Assembly (NCBI GenBank): GCA_045561735.1
Contig: JBJKXC010000009.1
Span: 1-52,447, forward strand
Length of the DNA: 52,447 bases
DNA from: UBA3537 sp045561735
GTDB lineage: Bacteria > Bacteroidota > Bacteroidia > Flavobacteriales > Flavobacteriaceae
Direction: 5' to 3'
Of this stretch, positions 44,154-52,168 are shown piece by piece (the first letter of the stretch is position 1; each line of letters begins with the position of its first letter). Position numbers and translations under genes: made by a program. The notes beneath the pieces are model-generated. The model saw only the letters and a list, made by a program, of their open reading frames with translations, was not told where the DNA came from and did no database searches.

Positions 44154-44335
44154 TCTTGTGAAGCTTCAGAATCTTAAGGCCTATTGTTTGTTTGTTTTAA
44201 AAATACATCTCAACATATTTAGGCACCAAGGTTCTCCAAAATAAACCTTAACCGTTCTGTTTTTTTAGCTATGTAAATATAGGTTTATTTGAGAAATTAA
44301 AAAAGCGCATTCCCTCATAGCTAAGCATCTAATTT
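44154..44335. other. Intergenic region between trhO and gldH
   Basis: 182 nt without an ORF. It holds an inverted repeat AATAAACCT / AGGTTTATT (44240-44248 and 44281-44289) separated by 32 nt, which could be an operator for gldH or a long-stem structure. No TAnnTTTG box for gldH was found. Confidence 0.35.
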
Positions 44336-45409
44336 TCAAACAGAGTACTTATTTGAAGAGTTAAGAATATTCCTAAGGTCTTTCTTAAAAGTAAGGTGTT
44401 TTGATCGGCCTTTCTTAAAAATATCGTTGCTGTTGCCCTGTCCTTTGCGCATCGCTTTTTGAGTTTCATAAGGCAAATGATAAATTTCTTTGCACTGGGA
44501 AGAACAACAACTATCCATTTCAGCTTTACAGGCTTCACATTGGATAAATAATAGGTGACAGGCTTCATTTGCACAGTTTACATGGACGTCAGCGGGCGCA
44601 CCACATTGGTGGCACTGGGCAATAATGTCTTCAGAAATTTTTTCAGCACGGCGTTCATCGAAAACAAAATTTTTGCCAATAAATTTATTTTCCAGACCGG
44701 ATTTGCGAACTTGCCTTGCATAATTAATAATCCCACCCTCAAGTTGAAATACATTTTTAAAGCCTTTGTGCTTGTAATAAGCGCTGGCTTTTTCACAACG
44801 TATTCCGCCGGTGCAATACATTACTAATTTTTTAGTTTCCTTATGGTCTTTAAGTTGATTTTCAATGAGCTCTAAAGAGTCTCTGAAAGTATCTACATCC
44901 GGCGTTACAGCATTTTTAAAATGTCCTATTTCACTTTCATAATGATTGCGCATATCTAATAGAATGGTATCTTCATCCTCAACGATTTCATTAAAACGGT
45001 TGGCGTCCAAATGGGTGCCAATATCCGTGACATCAAAAGTATCATCCTCAAGCCCATCAGCAACAATTTTATTTCGAACCTTTACCTTTAACTTTAAAAA
45101 TGAAAACATGTCTTGCTCAATGGCAAGATTTAAACGTACATTTTCTAAAAAAGAAATGCTGTCTAAATGTATTTTAAAGACTTGAAAATTTTCAGCTGGA
45201 AGGGAAAGTTGGGCATTAATTCCCTCGTGAGCGATATAAATGCGCCCAAGCACATCAATATTGTCCCAAAACAAATATAGATGGTTTCTTAAAATCTGTG
45301 GGTTGCCAATCTTGGCATATTTATAGAAAGAGATGGTTAAACGGTCTTTACCCGCCTTTTTAATTAGGTCTGCTCTTTCATTACCACTTAAATTATTGTA
45401 CAGTTGCAT
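44336..45409 (-). CDS. trhO: Rhodanese-domain tRNA uridine-34 hydroxylase TrhO (YceA-type)
   Basis: A 357-aa protein, N-terminal ferredoxin-like domain, rhodanese domain with active-site Cys in VMYCTGGIRCEKAS, and a Cys-rich C-terminus (CHQCGAPAD, CANEACHL, CEACKAEM, CCSSQC) that probably binds zinc. TrhO makes 5-hydroxyuridine at wobble U34 of tRNA. The frame is open from 45508, but the promoter at 45446-45474 lies inside that extension, and MQLYNNLS at 45409 is the family's usual start, so it is chosen. Confidence 0.9.
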   Translation of the reverse strand: MQLYNNLSGNERADLIKKAGKDRLTISFYKYAKIGNPQILRNHLYLFWDNIDVLGRIYIAHEGINAQLSLPAENFQVFKIHLDSISFLENVRLNLAIEQDMFSFLKLKVKVRNKIVADGLEDDTFDVTDIGTHLDANRFNEIVEDEDTILLDMRNHYESEIGHFKNAVTPDVDTFRDSLELIENQLKDHKETKKLVMYCTGGIRCEKASAYYKHKGFKNVFQLEGGIINYARQVRKSGLENKFIGKNFVFDERRAEKISEDIIAQCHQCGAPADVHVNCANEACHLLFIQCEACKAEMDSCCSSQCKEIYHLPYETQKAMRKGQGNSNDIFKKGRSKHLTFKKDLRNILNSSNKYSV

Positions 45410-45445
45410 GCTATACTCTTTTAAGTTTAATAATTTCTTGAACTG

Positions 45446-45474
45446 CAAATGTACTGTTTTTTGAATACTAGCAA
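45446..45474 (-). promoter_or_regulatory. Promoter of trhO
   Basis: Minus-strand TTG (45472-45474), 18-nt spacer and TACATTTG (45446-45453), 36 nt upstream of the chosen ATG at 45409. It decides the start over the longer frame. Confidence 0.6.
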
Positions 45475-45608
45475 TCATGTGAAAGATTTCAAATGATAAA
45501 AATGACAAATAAATTCGTTAAACTTTAGTAAAAAGACAATAGCAATAAGTAAACTTCGGTAAAGAAACATTATTTTAGCAGGGATATGTTAATCTAAAAA
45601 AACCAAAG

Positions 45609-46622
45609 ATGAGCAAAGACAAAGATGCCAAGCTAAAAGCCTTAAAATTAACGCTTGATAAACTCGATAAAGCCTATGGTAAAGGCACAGTAATGAAAAT
45701 GAGCGATGCTCCCGTGGAGGACGTAGATGTAATCTCCTCAGGTTCTCTAGGACTGGATGTTGCCTTAGGCGTTGGCGGATACCCAAGGGGTCGGGTTGTT
45801 GAAATTTATGGCCCAGAATCCTCTGGTAAAACAACCCTCACATTACATGCAATTGCAGAGGCTCAAAAAGCAGGAGGAATTGCGGCTTTTATTGATGCTG
45901 AGCATGCATTTGACCGATTTTATGCTGAAAATCTAGGAATTGACATTGATAATCTTATCATATCGCAGCCAGACAATGGTGAGCAAGCCTTAGAAATTGC
46001 TGACAACCTTGTGCGCTCAGGTGCCATTGATTTAATCGTTATTGACTCAGTTGCAGCCTTAACGCCTAGAAGTGAAATTGAAGGGGAAATGGGTGATTCT
46101 AAAATGGGGCTGCATGCGCGCTTGATGTCACAAGCCTTAAGAAAACTAACGGGCTCAATTAGCAAGACCAACTGTACAATGATTTTTATCAACCAATTGA
46201 GGGAAAAAATAGGGGTGATGTTTGGTAATCCTGAAACAACAACTGGAGGGAATGCGCTTAAATTTTATGCATCGGTACGACTCGATATCAGACGGTCTAC
46301 ACAAATCAAAGATAGTCATGGAAGCGTCCTCGGAAATAAAACAAGAGTAAAAGTGATAAAAAATAAAGTCGCACCACCATTTAAATTAGCTGAGTTCGAT
46401 ATCATGTACGGTGAGGGCGTATCTAGGATTGGAGAAGTCCTGGACCTTGCTGTGGAATTTAATATCATTCAGAAAAGTGGTTCCTGGTTTAGTTATGATT
46501 CAACGAAACTCGGACAAGGCCGTGACGCGGTTAAACAAATGATCAAAGATAATCCCGATTTGATGGATGAACTAGAGGTAAAGATTAAGACAATCATTAA
46601 AGAGGAATCTGGCACCCAATAA
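45609..46622 (+). CDS. recA: Recombinase RecA
   Basis: A 337-aa RecA: Walker A GPESSGKTT, the YGPESSGKTTLTLHAI stretch near 66-81, EIEGEMGDSKMGLHARLMSQALRKL with the L1 loop, and loop L2 near FGNPETTTGGNALKF. It binds single-stranded DNA, exchanges strands and drives repair. No SOS (LexA) box was recognised upstream, as expected in Bacteroidota lacking classic LexA; the -7 region (near 45570) shows no perfect TAnnTTTG. Convergent to plsC. Confidence 0.98.
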   Translation: MSKDKDAKLKALKLTLDKLDKAYGKGTVMKMSDAPVEDVDVISSGSLGLDVALGVGGYPRGRVVEIYGPESSGKTTLTLHAIAEAQKAGGIAAFIDAEHAFDRFYAENLGIDIDNLIISQPDNGEQALEIADNLVRSGAIDLIVIDSVAALTPRSEIEGEMGDSKMGLHARLMSQALRKLTGSISKTNCTMIFINQLREKIGVMFGNPETTTGGNALKFYASVRLDIRRSTQIKDSHGSVLGNKTRVKVIKNKVAPPFKLAEFDIMYGEGVSRIGEVLDLAVEFNIIQKSGSWFSYDSTKLGQGRDAVKQMIKDNPDLMDELEVKIKTIIKEESGTQ

Positions 46623-46632
46623 TCAACTTATT

Positions 46633-47370
46633 TTATCGCTGATTTTCTAAAGATTCCAAAATTTGCAGATAAACATTATCGCACATGATTTTGAGCGATT
46701 CAATACTAAAATTCTTTGGGTCCATAAAAGGGTGGCCTTTAGCGCGCATTTTTCCAGGACTTCCACTAAAAAAAGTATAAGAAAAGCGCTTTTTATTGTC
46801 AAAAAAAGTGATTGGGACCAACGGTAGCTGGTGGTCTACGGAAAGCCTGAAAGCACCAATTTTAAAATGGTCTAATGGAACTGATTCGTTTGGAACGCCC
46901 CCTTCAGGAAAAATACAGATGCTCAGCCCTTGTTGAATACGTTTTTGAGCCTTACTAAAAACATCTTTTCGACTGCTGTAATTGCTACGATCTACCAAAA
47001 TTGACGTGCGCTTGTAAAAGAATCCAAACAATGGTATTTTGGCTAACTCTATTTTTCCAACAAATACAAAAGGGTGGTCTTTTATTATTGCAAACATCAG
47101 CATGATATCTGTCATAGAGGTGTGGTTGGCAACAAAAATATAACTTTGTCCTTTTTCTAATTTCTGATCCCAATCAATGGACCAATAAAACCCCATGCCA
47201 AAAAGAATAGAAAGCGACCAAAACCGCGCTAATTTATAAAAATAAGGATACCAAGATTCTTTAAGGGTTGAAAGAATCAAAAAGGGGGATAACAAAAATG
47301 TACATACCCCAACTAGCACATAAAACCAAATTCTATAAATTAGCCAAATTGGATAGTATATCAACTTCAT
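46633..47370 (-). CDS. 1-acyl-sn-glycerol-3-phosphate acyltransferase (PlsC family)
   Basis: A 245-aa membrane-bound acyltransferase making phosphatidic acid. An N-terminal hydrophobic segment (about 8-30) precedes the HX4D motif NHTSMTD and the FPEGG substrate motif. ATG 47370 is preferred to a TTG 9 nt upstream. It converges on recA with a 10-nt gap and is divergent from trpS. Confidence 0.88.
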   Translation of the reverse strand: MKLIYYPIWLIYRIWFYVLVGVCTFLLSPFLILSTLKESWYPYFYKLARFWSLSILFGMGFYWSIDWDQKLEKGQSYIFVANHTSMTDIMLMFAIIKDHPFVFVGKIELAKIPLFGFFYKRTSILVDRSNYSSRKDVFSKAQKRIQQGLSICIFPEGGVPNESVPLDHFKIGAFRLSVDHQLPLVPITFFDNKKRFSYTFFSGSPGKMRAKGHPFMDPKNFSIESLKIMCDNVYLQILESLENQR

Positions 47371-47393
47371 TGAGCCCAAAACTAATAAAAATA

Positions 47394-47424
47394 TTGAGCG
47401 ATTGCTTCAAAAAAATTACCTTTG
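47394..47424 (+). promoter_or_regulatory. Promoter of trpS
   Basis: TTG (47394-47396), 20-nt spacer and TACCTTTG (47417-47424), 28 nt upstream of trpS. Confidence 0.65.
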
Positions 47425-47452
47425 TGTGTAAATCTAAGAAACATATCGGCAA

Positions 47453-48421
47453 ATGGCGAGAATTTTAACAGGAGTACAAAGTACAGGAACGCCACATTTG
47501 GGAAACATTTTAGGGGCAATCATGCCAGCAATTGAAATGAGCAACGACAACGCAAATGATGCCTTTCTTTTTATTGCCGATTTACACTCACTCACACAAA
47601 TTAAAAATGCGCAAACCCTGCGTAAAAACACCTTGTCAACAGCTGCAGCTTGGTTAGCTTTCGGATTGGATATAGAAAAAACTGTGTTCTATAGGCAAAG
47701 CGATGTGCCTCAAGCTACAGAACTGGCCTGGTATTTAAGCTGCTTTTTCCCTTTCTCAAGATTAGAATTAGCACACAGTTTTAAAGATAAGTCAAACCAA
47801 TTGGAAGACATAAATGGTGGTTTATTTAGCTACCCCATGCTGATGGCTGCTGATATTTTACTATATGATGCCAATATTGTCCCGGTAGGAAAAGACCAGT
47901 TGCAACATCTTGAAATGACAAGAGATGTTGCATCAAGGTTCCATTCTAAAATGGGAGAAACTTTTATTATCCCTAAAGCAAAAGTGCAGGAGCAAACAAA
48001 ATTAATCCCAGGAACAGATGGTCAAAAAATGAGTAAAAGCAAGGACAATGTGATTGACATTTTCCTTACAGACAAAGCCCTCAGAAAACAAATCATGTCC
48101 ATCAAAACAGACAGCACACCACTTGAAGATCCAAAAGATTGGGCTTTATGCAATTGTTTTGCAATTTATAAACTACTCGCGTCCAAGCAAGAGCTTGAAA
48201 TAATGAAAGAGAATTACGAAGCTGGTGGTTACGGCTATGGGGATGCTAAACAAGCCTTATTTGAGCTTATATGCAAGAAATTTTCCTTTGAACGCGAACG
48301 CTACAATCATTATTTGGCACACACGAAGGAAGTTGAAAAAATATTAGAGCTAGGTGCTGGAAAAGCGGCGGCAGCTGCCAATTTGGTGCTTGCAAGGGTT
48401 AGAAAAAAACTGGGCTACTAA
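47453..48421 (+). CDS. trpS: Tryptophanyl-tRNA synthetase
   Basis: A 322-aa class I aminoacyl-tRNA synthetase. The HIGH-like motif is PHLGN within TGTPHLGNILGA near the start, KMSKS is in GQKMSKSKDN, and GKDQLQHLEMTRDVA binds the amino acid. Length is normal for the short bacterial TrpRS. The N-terminus starts MARILTGVQSTG, which fits the family. Single gene with its own promoter. Confidence 0.96.
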   Translation: MARILTGVQSTGTPHLGNILGAIMPAIEMSNDNANDAFLFIADLHSLTQIKNAQTLRKNTLSTAAAWLAFGLDIEKTVFYRQSDVPQATELAWYLSCFFPFSRLELAHSFKDKSNQLEDINGGLFSYPMLMAADILLYDANIVPVGKDQLQHLEMTRDVASRFHSKMGETFIIPKAKVQEQTKLIPGTDGQKMSKSKDNVIDIFLTDKALRKQIMSIKTDSTPLEDPKDWALCNCFAIYKLLASKQELEIMKENYEAGGYGYGDAKQALFELICKKFSFERERYNHYLAHTKEVEKILELGAGKAAAAANLVLARVRKKLGY

Positions 48422-48568
48422 AAAACAAAAACATTCTCAGGAAACGATTTCACAACACCCTTCAATTCATAATTTGAAAATACATAAGCCCCTTTTGAAA
48501 TTGGTATTTAACAAACTTAAGCAATGAAAACATATAAAACCTATTATACAAACTTCCTTGTTAGCTTC

Positions 48569-48600
48569 TTGGGCATATTCAAAAAAAATTTATACATTTG
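48569..48600 (+). promoter_or_regulatory. Promoter of the HU-CCDC81/SPOR gene, likely leaderless
   Basis: TTG (48569-48571), 21-nt spacer and TACATTTG (48593-48600). Only AAAGA separates it from ATG 48606. A longer frame from 48558 would start inside the promoter and is rejected. Confidence 0.65.
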
Positions 48601-48605
48601 AAAGA

Positions 48606-49544
48606 ATGCAACTCAGCCAATATATCAGCGAGCTTTTGTACAGACACGAATGTGTCGTAGTACCAAAATTTGGAGCGTTTTTATCCCACAACATGTCCGC
48701 TGAAATTGATGCACAAAGTAAGATGTTTTATCCCCCTAAAAAACGTCTGTCGTTTAACAAACAACTGCAATCTAATGATGGTGTATTGGCCAATCACATT
48801 GCAACTTCTGAGAAAGTTTCATATGAGAATGCCCTAGCTAAAATCGCCAAACAAGTGGCCGAAATCGAACAAAGCCTCAAACAAAATGAAACCGTTTCAC
48901 TTAAGAATGTTGGAGATTTAAGCCATGGTAAGACTGGTTCTATAGAATTTGAACCTTCTTATCATCTAAACTACATGACCTCTGCCTTTGGCTTCGCACA
49001 ATTTGTTTCTCCTGAAATCACAAGAGATTTACCTTTGAAGGTTGTGGGCACCAAAGAAAAAGAAACAAATTCAATTTTAGCTTTAAGAAATAGCCGTACA
49101 AATACAATAATAAAATATGCTGCAGTTGCCGTAATCTTGCTCGGATTGGGTGGCTTTGTAGTGTCGGGTACCTACAGACAGCATATTGAAAAAGAAAATA
49201 TTATCGCTCAAGAAAAGGCGAGCATCGCCTTAGAAAATCAAATTCAGGAGGCAACATTTTGGGTAAATACACCCTTACCGGCCATCACAATAAATATTGA
49301 AAAACCCTCCGGTAACTTTCATATTGTCGCGGGTGCTTTTAGAGTCAAAGCTAATAGCGAAAGGAAGCTCCGACAACTCAAACGCCTTGGTTTTAATGCA
49401 AGGGTCATTGGGCAAAACGACTATGGTTTGTATCAAGTAGTTTTTGAAAGCTACAAAGAACGCCGAACTGCCGAACGCGCGCTTTACAATATCAAGCGTA
49501 CACAGGACCCAGCTGCTTGGCTTTTAATCAAGTCCGTTCTCTAA
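48606..49544 (+). CDS. HU-CCDC81 and SPOR domain membrane protein
   Basis: A 312-aa protein with an N-terminal bacterial CCDC81-like HU domain (about 1-130, MQLSQYISELLYRHECVVVP and FGAFLSH), a membrane helix about 177-197 (IIKYAAVAVILLGLGGFVV), and a C-terminal SPOR domain (about 238-312, FHIVAGAFRVKANSERKL and LYQVVFESYKERRTAERAL). SPOR domains bind denuded peptidoglycan at division sites, so this probably couples a cytoplasmic HU-like domain, perhaps nucleic-acid-bound, to the septum. It stands alone; the leaderless start is predicted from the promoter. Confidence 0.85.
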   Translation: MQLSQYISELLYRHECVVVPKFGAFLSHNMSAEIDAQSKMFYPPKKRLSFNKQLQSNDGVLANHIATSEKVSYENALAKIAKQVAEIEQSLKQNETVSLKNVGDLSHGKTGSIEFEPSYHLNYMTSAFGFAQFVSPEITRDLPLKVVGTKEKETNSILALRNSRTNTIIKYAAVAVILLGLGGFVVSGTYRQHIEKENIIAQEKASIALENQIQEATFWVNTPLPAITINIEKPSGNFHIVAGAFRVKANSERKLRQLKRLGFNARVIGQNDYGLYQVVFESYKERRTAERALYNIKRTQDPAAWLLIKSVL

Positions 49545-49635
49545 TTTTCAAAAATTAGGTAGCAGTGTATAATTATTGTCATCAAAATTAAAAGTTATCG
49601 GATTGATGAAATGATTTCTCCAATAAATCCTAACT

Positions 49636-50172
49636 ATGAAGCACATAACAACAACTATGAACACAAAACACCCTTCCGATTCAAAAACTGTAGTAACCGA
49701 CATGGTTCTCCCCGGTGAAACCAATGCCATAAACACCCTTTTTGGAGGCGAACTTTTGGCTCGTATGGACCGTGCTGCAAGCATTACTTCCCAAAGACAT
49801 TCTGAAAAAGTTGTAGTTACGGCTTCTGTTAATCATGTGGCTTTTAACCATGCAATCCCTCGAGGAAGTATTGTGACGATTGAGGCAAAAGTTTCAAGAG
49901 CTTTTAAAACTTCAATGGAAGTCTACCTAGATGTCTGGTACACCAATAATAACTTTAACAAGCCAATAAAAGCTAACGAAGCTATTTTTACTTTTGTGGC
50001 TGTCGATGAAAACAGAAGGCCTGTTGAAATTCCAGAACTAATCCCTGAATCTGAACAAGAAATAAAGCGCTATGAGGGTGCGCTAAGGCGGCGACAATTA
50101 AGCTTAGTTTTAGCTGGAAAGCTCAAAGCTGAAGAAGCTACGGAGCTTAGAGCACTCTTTAAGGGGTCTTAA
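49636..50172 (+). CDS. Acyl-CoA thioesterase (hotdog fold, YciA/BFIT type)
   Basis: A 178-aa hotdog thioesterase that hydrolyses acyl-CoA. NTLFGGELLARMDRAASI (the hotdog helix with the catalytic-type Asp) and VNHVAFNHAIPRGSIVTI are characteristic of YciA-like enzymes. ATG 49636 is used; a second in-frame ATG at 49657 gives a seven-residue shorter product and cannot be excluded. It converges on the envC-like gene with a 2-nt gap. Chain-length preference is unknown. Confidence 0.88.
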   Translation: MKHITTTMNTKHPSDSKTVVTDMVLPGETNAINTLFGGELLARMDRAASITSQRHSEKVVVTASVNHVAFNHAIPRGSIVTIEAKVSRAFKTSMEVYLDVWYTNNNFNKPIKANEAIFTFVAVDENRRPVEIPELIPESEQEIKRYEGALRRRQLSLVLAGKLKAEEATELRALFKGS

Positions 50173-50174
50173 AA

Positions 50175-51404
50175 TTAGAGCTTATAAACCCAAATTGAAG
50201 GATTCTGGATTGCACTGTCTTTATAAATACCGAAACTTAAAATAGATTCTCCGGAGGCCTTGTTCGTTATTACTTCTCCAAGTACCTGCTTAGTGTTTAC
50301 TTTCTCACCCTTGCTCACATAAAATTTGGATAGGTTTTTATAAACTGTAATGTAATTACCATGTCTAATCATAATGGTATTGTTTCCGTTTTTAGGCGTC
50401 ATGATCCCCTGAACAACACCTTCAAAAACTGCCCGAACCGGCTCACCTTTGTTGGTGGCAATGCGCACGCCATTGCTTTTTATTTTAATATTTGGATCAA
50501 TTGGCGACGGGTTGGTACCAAAACGTAATTTAACAACGCCGCTAGCAACCGGCCATGGCAATTTACCTTTGTTGGCTGTGAAATTTGCTGCTAACAGTTT
50601 TTGCTCAGGCGTCATAGAAAAAGTTTTAGTTTTGGCTGATTTTCCAGCCTTTTTATTAGACGCCGCAATAGCCTCACGAATCAATTCCCTAATCTCCTTA
50701 TCTAACTTCTCTGATGCTTTTTGTTTTTCTTTAATTTGCGCTGAGAATTTAGCCAAATTTTTTTGTATAAATTCAATAAAGGCCTGCTGATCCTTAAGCT
50801 CTTTAACCAAAATTAGCTTGGCTGTTTTGTTTTCGTCAACTAATTTTTGTTTATCCTTTTTTTGAGCTGATAAATCCTGATTGAGTAATTGCAGTTGTTT
50901 GGTTTCAGCTTTTATAACTTCAGCTTGTTGCCTTTGATAATCTGCATATTGCTTGATGTATTGTAGGCGTCTGTAAGCTTGCTGAAAGCTTGAAGACGAC
51001 AATAAAAACATAAGTTTATTACCACGGGCTCTGTTTTTATAAGATTTGACAATCATGTCTGCATATGCCTCTTTTAGAACCTTTAATTTTTCCCGGCGAG
51101 TAAATATTTCGTCTTGGTTAGCATTGATTTCACGAGTTAATAAATTGGCTTGTTGATTGGTGATCCGAATTAGGTTTTTACGAACGCTAATTTTATAATT
51201 CAAATCTTCAATAGCACTCACTATAGATTTTTTTTCTTTTTCCCCAGCAAATAGCAACTTGGTTATTTCCCTGATTTCTTGTTGAAGTTCTCGGCGTTTT
51301 TCTTCTAATTCTTCTTGGCGTTGGCTTTGCGCATTAGCGTTTGATGAACCGATCGCCAAAAAAATAAAAAGAGAGAAAAAAAAATATTTAAGCTTGGTGG
51401 CCAT
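50175..51404 (-). CDS. EnvC-like murein hydrolase activator (degenerate LytM/M23)
   Basis: A 409-aa exported protein with a signal peptide (about 1-25), a long coiled coil (about 26-255), and a C-terminal LytM/M23-like domain (about 295-409). The zinc ligands of active M23 enzymes are degenerate: where HxH is expected the sequence reads TVYKNLS, and the first His/Asp position falls in GVRIATNKGEPVRAV. This is the EnvC pattern of an inactive activator of amidases. It follows the DUF4292 gene with a one-base overlap. The amidase partner is not in the window. Confidence 0.88.
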   Translation of the reverse strand: MATKLKYFFFSLFIFLAIGSSNANAQSQRQEELEEKRRELQQEIREITKLLFAGEKEKKSIVSAIEDLNYKISVRKNLIRITNQQANLLTREINANQDEIFTRREKLKVLKEAYADMIVKSYKNRARGNKLMFLLSSSSFQQAYRRLQYIKQYADYQRQQAEVIKAETKQLQLLNQDLSAQKKDKQKLVDENKTAKLILVKELKDQQAFIEFIQKNLAKFSAQIKEKQKASEKLDKEIRELIREAIAASNKKAGKSAKTKTFSMTPEQKLLAANFTANKGKLPWPVASGVVKLRFGTNPSPIDPNIKIKSNGVRIATNKGEPVRAVFEGVVQGIMTPKNGNNTIMIRHGNYITVYKNLSKFYVSKGEKVNTKQVLGEVITNKASGESILSFGIYKDSAIQNPSIWVYKL

Positions 51405-52168
51405 TATAAATCAATCGCTTTATAGCCCGAGGGCATTTTAAATGGAAACCGTAAGGGTTGGTTTAAAATTACGGATTTTAAATTCAATTTCATGGTGATT
51501 TCCTTTGGCTTTTCGAAAACTTTGATTGTTATTGATTTAGGAAATAATTGTGCGTCAATGGTTTGGAAGCTATGGTAATTTACATCAATATTTCGATTTT
51601 CAAGATGCTGGTATACAGATTGGCCATCCAGTTTAAAAGAAACGGGGTTAATAAAATATAATACTTGCAGTAATTCATTCACGTTTTTGGGTGCCAAGAC
51701 ATAAGACGTTTGGTTTAGTTCTCGTTTTAAAGCATTTGTTTTGGGATTAAAAAGTGCATCTCCAAGCAATACGTTTTCAAGGATTGAAAAATTGAGTTCA
51801 ATGCCTAAGAAGTCATTTATAATTTCATAATCTCCATCAAAAAAAGTACGGTCTAATTTGTTATACATTTGAGCTTTTTCTGGCGTTATTTTTAGGCGTA
51901 CCGTATTTAAAAAGGCATTAACCCATATCGTTTTACCGCGCTCGATGCGAAGTGTTAGTGTGTGTGTTTGTGATTTATCACCTTCAGTCAATTCGAGCTT
52001 AAGCCGTGCTTGAAGAGTGCTAAAGTCTGCCTTTTGATTTTGGTGTGTTTTTAATATTTGCCTTGCTTTCATTTTTGAGTCAAATAGAGGCTCCTTATAA
52101 AAATTTTTTGAGGTGCCGCAACTAAAAACGAAAACTGCTATTAAAGAGTATATAAGTTTTTTCACCAT
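51404..52168 (-). CDS. DUF4292 family lipoprotein
   Basis: A 254-aa lipoprotein with lipobox Cys17 (FVFSC|GTSKNFY). The body is beta-rich with repeated strand-like segments (TLTLRIERGKTIWVNAF near 75-91) and looks like the lipid-binding beta folds of LolA/LolB-type proteins, but that fold match is inference. It overlaps the TPR gene by 7 nt upstream and the envC-like gene by 1 nt downstream, so the three form one operon. Function not established. Confidence 0.75.
   Translation of the reverse strand: MVKKLIYSLIAVFVFSCGTSKNFYKEPLFDSKMKARQILKTHQNQKADFSTLQARLKLELTEGDKSQTHTLTLRIERGKTIWVNAFLNTVRLKITPEKAQMYNKLDRTFFDGDYEIINDFLGIELNFSILENVLLGDALFNPKTNALKRELNQTSYVLAPKNVNELLQVLYFINPVSFKLDGQSVYQHLENRNIDVNYHSFQTIDAQLFPKSITIKVFEKPKEITMKLNLKSVILNQPLRFPFKMPSGYKAIDL

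Noticed and set aside
45410..45508. 33-residue upstream extension of trhO
   Set aside because: Contains the trhO promoter; family start is MQLYNNLS.
48524..48601. 25-aa ORF upstream of the SPOR gene
   Set aside because: Overlaps the promoter, has no matching family and no spacing evidence of translation.
48558..48605. Upstream start of the SPOR gene
   Set aside because: The promoter -33 and -7 elements lie within this extension.
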